Part shown: positions 59,395 to 64,000 of the stretch, one piece after another
Layout: each line of letters begins with the position of its first letter
How positions within the stretch are numbered: the first letter of the stretch is position 1
Source: Agrypnia vestita
Lineage: Eukaryota; Arthropoda; Insecta; Trichoptera; Phryganeidae
Assembly (NCBI GenBank): GCA_016648135.1
Contig: JADDOH010010340.1
Span: 51,884-115,883, forward strand
Direction of reading: 5' to 3'
Length of the DNA: 64,000 bases
The notes under the pieces: model-generated
Told to the model about the DNA's origin: nothing
Databases searched by the model: none
Seen by the model: only the letters and a program-made list of their open reading frames with translations
Program-made: the position numbers and the translations under genes

Positions 59395-59647
59395 CATTGT
59401 TTTGTAGGAGAGCTTCAACACAAACTGTAAAATATCTCTGCAAACAGTTTCCCATAGAAAAATTGACAGAAAAAATACAGACGCTTGAGCGGTGAGCGAA
59501 ATTTAATGTCCGGGAACAGCGGCGAGCGGCGAAGTGTGAGCGGCAAGCGGTGCCGCCCTGCCGCTCTTGCTTATCGTAGCTTGCTACTACCACATCTGTA
59601 TCACGCTCAAACAAACAAAAACGTGAGCGGCACCACTTCATAGACAA

Positions 59648-60571
59648 TAGGGATGGGTCGTCGACGTATTTACCGTCGACGAAACGAGACCGTCCACGTC
59701 CATCCATCGACGAGACGATCAACTAGTTGAATTCGTCAACTAGTTGACGCGTCAACTTCGTTACGCGGACGTCGCGGACGTTCTATCTAAACATCGGGAC
59801 GATGGTCAACTGTCTACGGTTCAACGCGACGCTTCTCGACGGCTCAACCGTTGGCTATTTTTATGACGTTAATTTTTATAATTTAAAGAAGTTCGAAGAA
59901 ATATAGTTTCGGGGAAAGTAAAACCGCTACTTGTGCTTATATGTAAAAAGAAATATTTTATTATTTATTTGTTTACGCACATTATAGGCTTTTACATAGT
60001 GTTTTATATACTTCTTTCTATATATAATAAAGAAAGAAGTAGGTGTACACAACAATATCAGGTGTAAGCAGTAAAATATTAGTTCAATAAAAAATAAAAT
60101 AATTAAACAGAATTGTTTTATTTTATACAGCGTAAAATTGGGAATTCACCGAATCGTCGCACGTGACATCGCAAAAAATCAAGTAAAAAAATAATAGATA
60201 ATAGCTTATTAAGCCTATCTCGCCCTACGCATGTATTCAAATTTCAAATCTCTAGTCTTAGTTCGTGTACACAGATCTGCACTCTATGGTAGTGTACTTT
60301 AGAGTTGAAATGAAATTACCCGTCGAGCCGTCTATGACGTCTATGGCATCTACAAGTCGACAGCGAGAGATGAGAGAGAAATAAACGGAGACGTTTTGTC
60401 TTGCTCTCGCTCGTTGCTTTGCATTGCGTTTAAATCGTCCATCGACCACGGCGTCCGCTGTCCACCGTCTACGAATTCAACTAGTCCATGCGATAAACGT
60501 AAACGGTCGACGCGTCGATGCAACGTCAACGGTTGATTTCAACTAGTCCGTCCATTCAACGCCCATCCCTA
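59648..60571. mobile_element. hAT-like non-autonomous element, 924 bp, 8-bp target duplication
   Basis: Begins tagggatggg and ends cccatcccta. ATAGACAA occurs directly on both sides (59640-59647, 60572-60579): an exact 8-bp duplication as in hAT. The body near both ends is rich in 'cgtcgacg', 'caactagttga' palindromes. No transposase was recognised. Confidence 0.88.
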
Positions 60572-61032
60572 ATAGACAAGAGCGGCACTCTTGTCTATGT
60601 CTGCCGCTCTGCCGCTCGCCGCTCGTATCGTACCCGGGGCCTGAGTCTTACTACGATTTTCGAATTGTACTAGTCGCATGTTTGAAAAGCATATTTTTAT
60701 ACGATTATAGGATACTATTTTTTAAAGCTCTTTTGTGTGTTTATTTTTATTTCCTGCTTAAGCGTTGTTTTATATGACATTGCACGCGTAAAAATTTTAT
60801 ATAAATATATTATATGTATATATTCATATACACGTTATAATACTATACTTTAGAAGGATCACCTTTTTCAACTACGGTTTTTGCATGACATTGCATAATA
60901 TGTCAAATATTTTATTCAAAATGGCAGACGGCATTCAATTGTGTTCGCGTGTCACATCTGTCAGCTGTCATCTGTTGCGGTGTCGCACCCAGCACTCGCG
61001 GCATGACGCCGGAACGGCCGGAAACAAACTGA

Positions 61033-63970
61033 AGCCATGTATTCACTAGGGGACAAATCGCGAAACATTCCGAGCGGCATCTCGCATCAACAACTACGCT
61101 CATGTTTCGGGGACAATGACGCGGTATTTGACGTAAAATTTTTGGCTCACCTTAACACAAGACCTTACAAAACTTGCGTAATTAAGCGTATATTACCAAA
61201 ATAATTTTAAAAATAAAATACAACTATATCTTTAGGGTTCTACCGATCTAAAAGTTTTGAAAAATTGTTATTTTTATGAAGATATTTCGCTATCCTCAAT
61301 TTTGGCTCCTGAACTAAATACAAAAAAATATTTACTTTTTGTTCTATTTAGATGTAAATCATACATGACGTTTCGATTTTCATGTAACAACACGTTACCA
61401 GCGACTTCGAATTTGTTAGGTTTCAACCTGCAAATACCCTCAAGTTTGAACTTGTTTTTGAGGACTTTCTTGACTTGACTCGCGAGTGTTTTCTTCGTAG
61501 GTAAAATAATTTTTATGCCATAAAAGTACCATTGCGATTGTTACAGTTGTGGGCAGCCCCGACTACAGTGTTAAAAACGGATTCGTAATTTTTAAATAAG
61601 AAGTTCGAGGCGTAGTCAGACTACTTATGCTATGTTTGGACCACACAAGGAACTTGACAATCAGCAGCTACCAACTATGAGGGACGTCATTTATTTTATT
61701 TTATTCGTCAAGAACGACCTGAAATTGAAATATAAATGAAGTATGAAATTAAAGATCCATCCAAATCAGATATATATGTGATTGTTTCCTAATAGATCAA
61801 CAATATGTGGACCAAAACTTTGTAACTAAGGAACGAGTTAATTAGTGAAATCCAATTTCGAAAAGTATCTCAATTTGAAAAGATACCCCAAAAGCAAACA
61901 AAATGATAGTTTTGAAAATAAACTGAAATGTTTTTTAAAGTCATCTGAGAAGCTTTTTGACGTTTCTACTTGTAAATGCATTTCATTTGAATCTCTTTCG
62001 TGTGTAAAACCGAAGAAAGTTCACATCAATGAGAGAAGTTTTTATTGGATCAAATAAATGATAGGAAAATGGTTATAAGCGGTTTTGATAAAAAAGAAAC
62101 GGCTAGATTAAGGAAACGACAGCAGAGGTAAATTGAAGAGTCAATAAGGCTAACAAAAAAATCGTGTTCTACTCAAGAAACCGATTCTGTCTCAGCAAAT
62201 TGTGATGAAGATTCAGAGATTCCGATAACAGAGGCATCCCCGACAAACACGCCCTCGACAGAGACACCATCAACTTAAACGGCGAATTGGAATACATTGC
62301 CATTGCCAACAGTTGCTATAGTCTGTGATAAGTCTGTGATAGATATGGTTTATCGACGCGATCTGTTGCTGCTGTTGCTTCTACGGTGTTGGCTGACGTC
62401 GGCTTGGTTTCTACCGAAGATTTAACTCTGGTTAAGATTACAGTTAAGGTTATAAGATCTACAGAGATGTATCTAAAGCCCGGAAACTTCAAAATATATT
62501 GGAGGTATAAAATGTAAATATAAAATGCAATTACTTTTATGGATGAAAAGACCATCGCAAAGAAGTTTTAGAAGACCACATCTCAATTTTAGCACAACCT
62601 GGATCAATTTATTTGGGACACACAATACTGAAAGACGTGGCACTGCAAAGGGAAATCTTATTTCGATCACAACTAGTAGTAGTAGTAGACAAAGTAGAGG
62701 GTCGAGGTTGCAATTAAGATGACGTGATTTGCATTGAATGTGACGGAACTGCAACTAACACCGATTGGAAGGGTGGCGTGATACAATATTGAGAGGAGTA
62801 TTTGGAGAGACCGTTACAATGGTGTGTTTGTATGATGCATGTCAATGAGTTACTCCTTCGTCATTTATTCTTGCCCTAAGATGGTTGCACTTTGGGCCCT
62901 AAGAGACCTATAACAGTCACAAAGCATCACAAAGTGTAACTGACGTTACTTCTAGAGATGGCTTTATTAGAACCGGGATGCAATCTCGAGCAGAAATGCC
63001 AAATTTTGGACACAAAAATAAGTTAAAACTTTTAGTTTTTGTCATTAATTATTATCTATATTTTATTTATTTTATTTTCTTGTGCTTTTTTTCATTAATT
63101 TCAACAATAAACTACCTTTTAAACTTGATTTTTTTTTATTTTAGGCAAAAGGTCTATAAAAACGTAAAATTTACAAAACGTCAAAGCTCGGTAGAGCCCT
63201 CAAGATAATAAACAATTTTAGTTTTTTTTTACCTTTTTCGCAATTTGTGTAAATTTACGCAAAATTTGACACCACTTGCGATTGTGGAGCTCAAAATTTT
63301 TTTTTCTCGTACATGGACAGGACATCCTAGTGTACACATCGGGATTCACATATCACTTGTCGCGGAAATGTCGCCCGATGAGGTTATGAAGACAGCTGCG
63401 TATCTATTTATTTTAACGAGTTTTCGAAACGTAAAAGGAGGAAAAGGTGATGGGTATGAAATTATTTACTGCAAAGAGAAAGAAGGATGGATATTCTATG
63501 CGATCTTCGAATGTCTGACGGATCTTTTGCCAATTTCACTCGAATGACAACAACTGTTTTTGAAAATTATTACAAATAATCGGGCCATCCATAGTCAAGC
63601 AAGACGATATTAAGGAACGCTGTTGGCCCATCATTTTATTTTTATATTCACGGTTTGAAGTGTCCCACAAAATTGTACGGCTTTGGTAGAGCGCGATGAG
63701 TTGGAGAACAATTTCGTTTCCCCACTTCAATGACGTGTTGACGGATACAGCGCATGCGCACTCACTGACCACGTGGTACTGACGCAAAGCGTGATGTCGC
63801 CGTGAGCTCGCTCGGGTACCGTGCGCATAGCAACGTTGCCGCGACACGTAGAAATGCTCCGCTATGTTGTGCACGACGTCGCGGAACAATGCGCGACGTT
63901 GCAACGTCACGTAGACTCTATGCCACGCGTGATGTTGAGGGGCAATTTGTTCCATAGTGAATACATGGCT
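61033..63970 (+). mobile_element. DNA transposon, 2.9 kb, TGA-flanked, superfamily unassigned
   Basis: Inverted ends agccatgtattcacta (left) and tagtgaatacatggct (right), TGA on both sides (61030-61032, 63971-63973). The interior carries broken frames of a transposase-like protein on the plus strand (61845-63000). The ends continue to match loosely for about 30 bp. Confidence 0.7.
61845..63000 (+). pseudogene. Transposase-like protein relic
   Basis: Frames in order: 61845-62057 (KSNFEKYLNLKRYPKSKQND), a serine/threonine-rich piece near 62160-62280, then 62735-62900 reading IECDGTATNTDWKGGVIQY, 'RPLQWCVCMMHVNELLLRHL'. The segment C-D-G-T-x-x-N-T-x-x-K-x-G-V-I is shared by an abundant, poorly named transposon protein family of invertebrates. 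Stops and frameshifts show it is dead. Frames at 62978-63208 and 63245-63547 are unassigned. Confidence 0.5.
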
Positions 63971-63981
63971 TGAAACTAAAC

Positions 63982-64000
63982 CTGGGATGGGTAAAAAATA
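63982..64000 (+). mobile_element. Start of a hAT-like MITE cut by the window edge
   Basis: ctgggatgggtaaaaaata matches the first 19 bases of the element at 12145 except at the second base. Confidence 0.5.

Larger units (their letters stand above)
58174..60641 (+). mobile_element. PIF/Harbinger transposon with nested hAT-like element
   Basis: Inverted ends ggccccgggtacgatacgag and its inverse at 60622-60641, each flanked by TGA (58171-58173, 60642-60644), a 3-bp duplication as in PIF/Harbinger. It has the two-gene layout of the superfamily: nuclease remains on the plus strand (58363-59164) and a MADF gene on the minus strand (58764-59394). A 924-bp hAT-like element (59648-60571) sits inside it. 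A solo end lies near 30928. Confidence 0.85.

Overview
The window is animal nuclear DNA. Genes are spliced with GT-AG introns, AT-rich introns and intergenic DNA are full of transposon remains, and there are no operons. The protein families, TTAGG-type runs and tRNA-derived SINEs suggest an arthropod, most likely an insect. I cannot name the species. Only a small part of the 64 kb is coding: one complete housekeeping gene, one complete and one 5'-truncated copy of a decapping enzyme gene, and one less certain ARM-repeat gene.

Layout. (1) 1-7600: last three exons of a DXO/Rai1-family gene (copy A, + strand; first exon lies left of the window), with introns holding a palindromic ribozyme-like repeat, an 86-bp tandem array, SINEs, a mariner relic and MITEs. 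(2) 7600-16600: repeat-rich intergenic DNA with two MADF-carrying MITEs, an IS630/Tc1-like transposon with nested MITEs, and a GC-rich MITE split by a SINE. (3) 16611-24423: DXO/Rai1 copy B, four exons, complete; its first intron carries a LINE reverse-transcriptase relic. The two copies share intron positions and stretches of intron and 3' flank, so they are a tandem segmental duplication. (4) 26959-38839, minus strand: an ARM-repeat gene that resembles the meiotic telomere protein TERB1, at least six exons. (5) 39087-53582, plus strand: complete CTNNBL1, 12 exons, 568 aa, head to head with the TERB1-like gene (247 bp between start codons). (6) 53.6-64 kb: no host gene recognised; a 1.3-kb pogo-like element, a palindrome-rich GC repeat, a PIF/Harbinger transposon with a nested hAT-like element, and a second TGA-flanked DNA transposon.

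How the genes relate. DXO/Rai1 proteins remove faulty 5' caps and degrade the RNA, and CTNNBL1 works in the Prp19/spliceosome setting, so both belong to nuclear RNA metabolism, but their closeness is probably chance. The CTNNBL1/TERB1-like pair probably shares a bidirectional promoter.

The most unusual material is the set of eight hammerhead-ribozyme-like motifs (several in inverted pairs), the duplicated DXO gene with both copies keeping catalytic residues, and nested transposons with readable target-site duplications.
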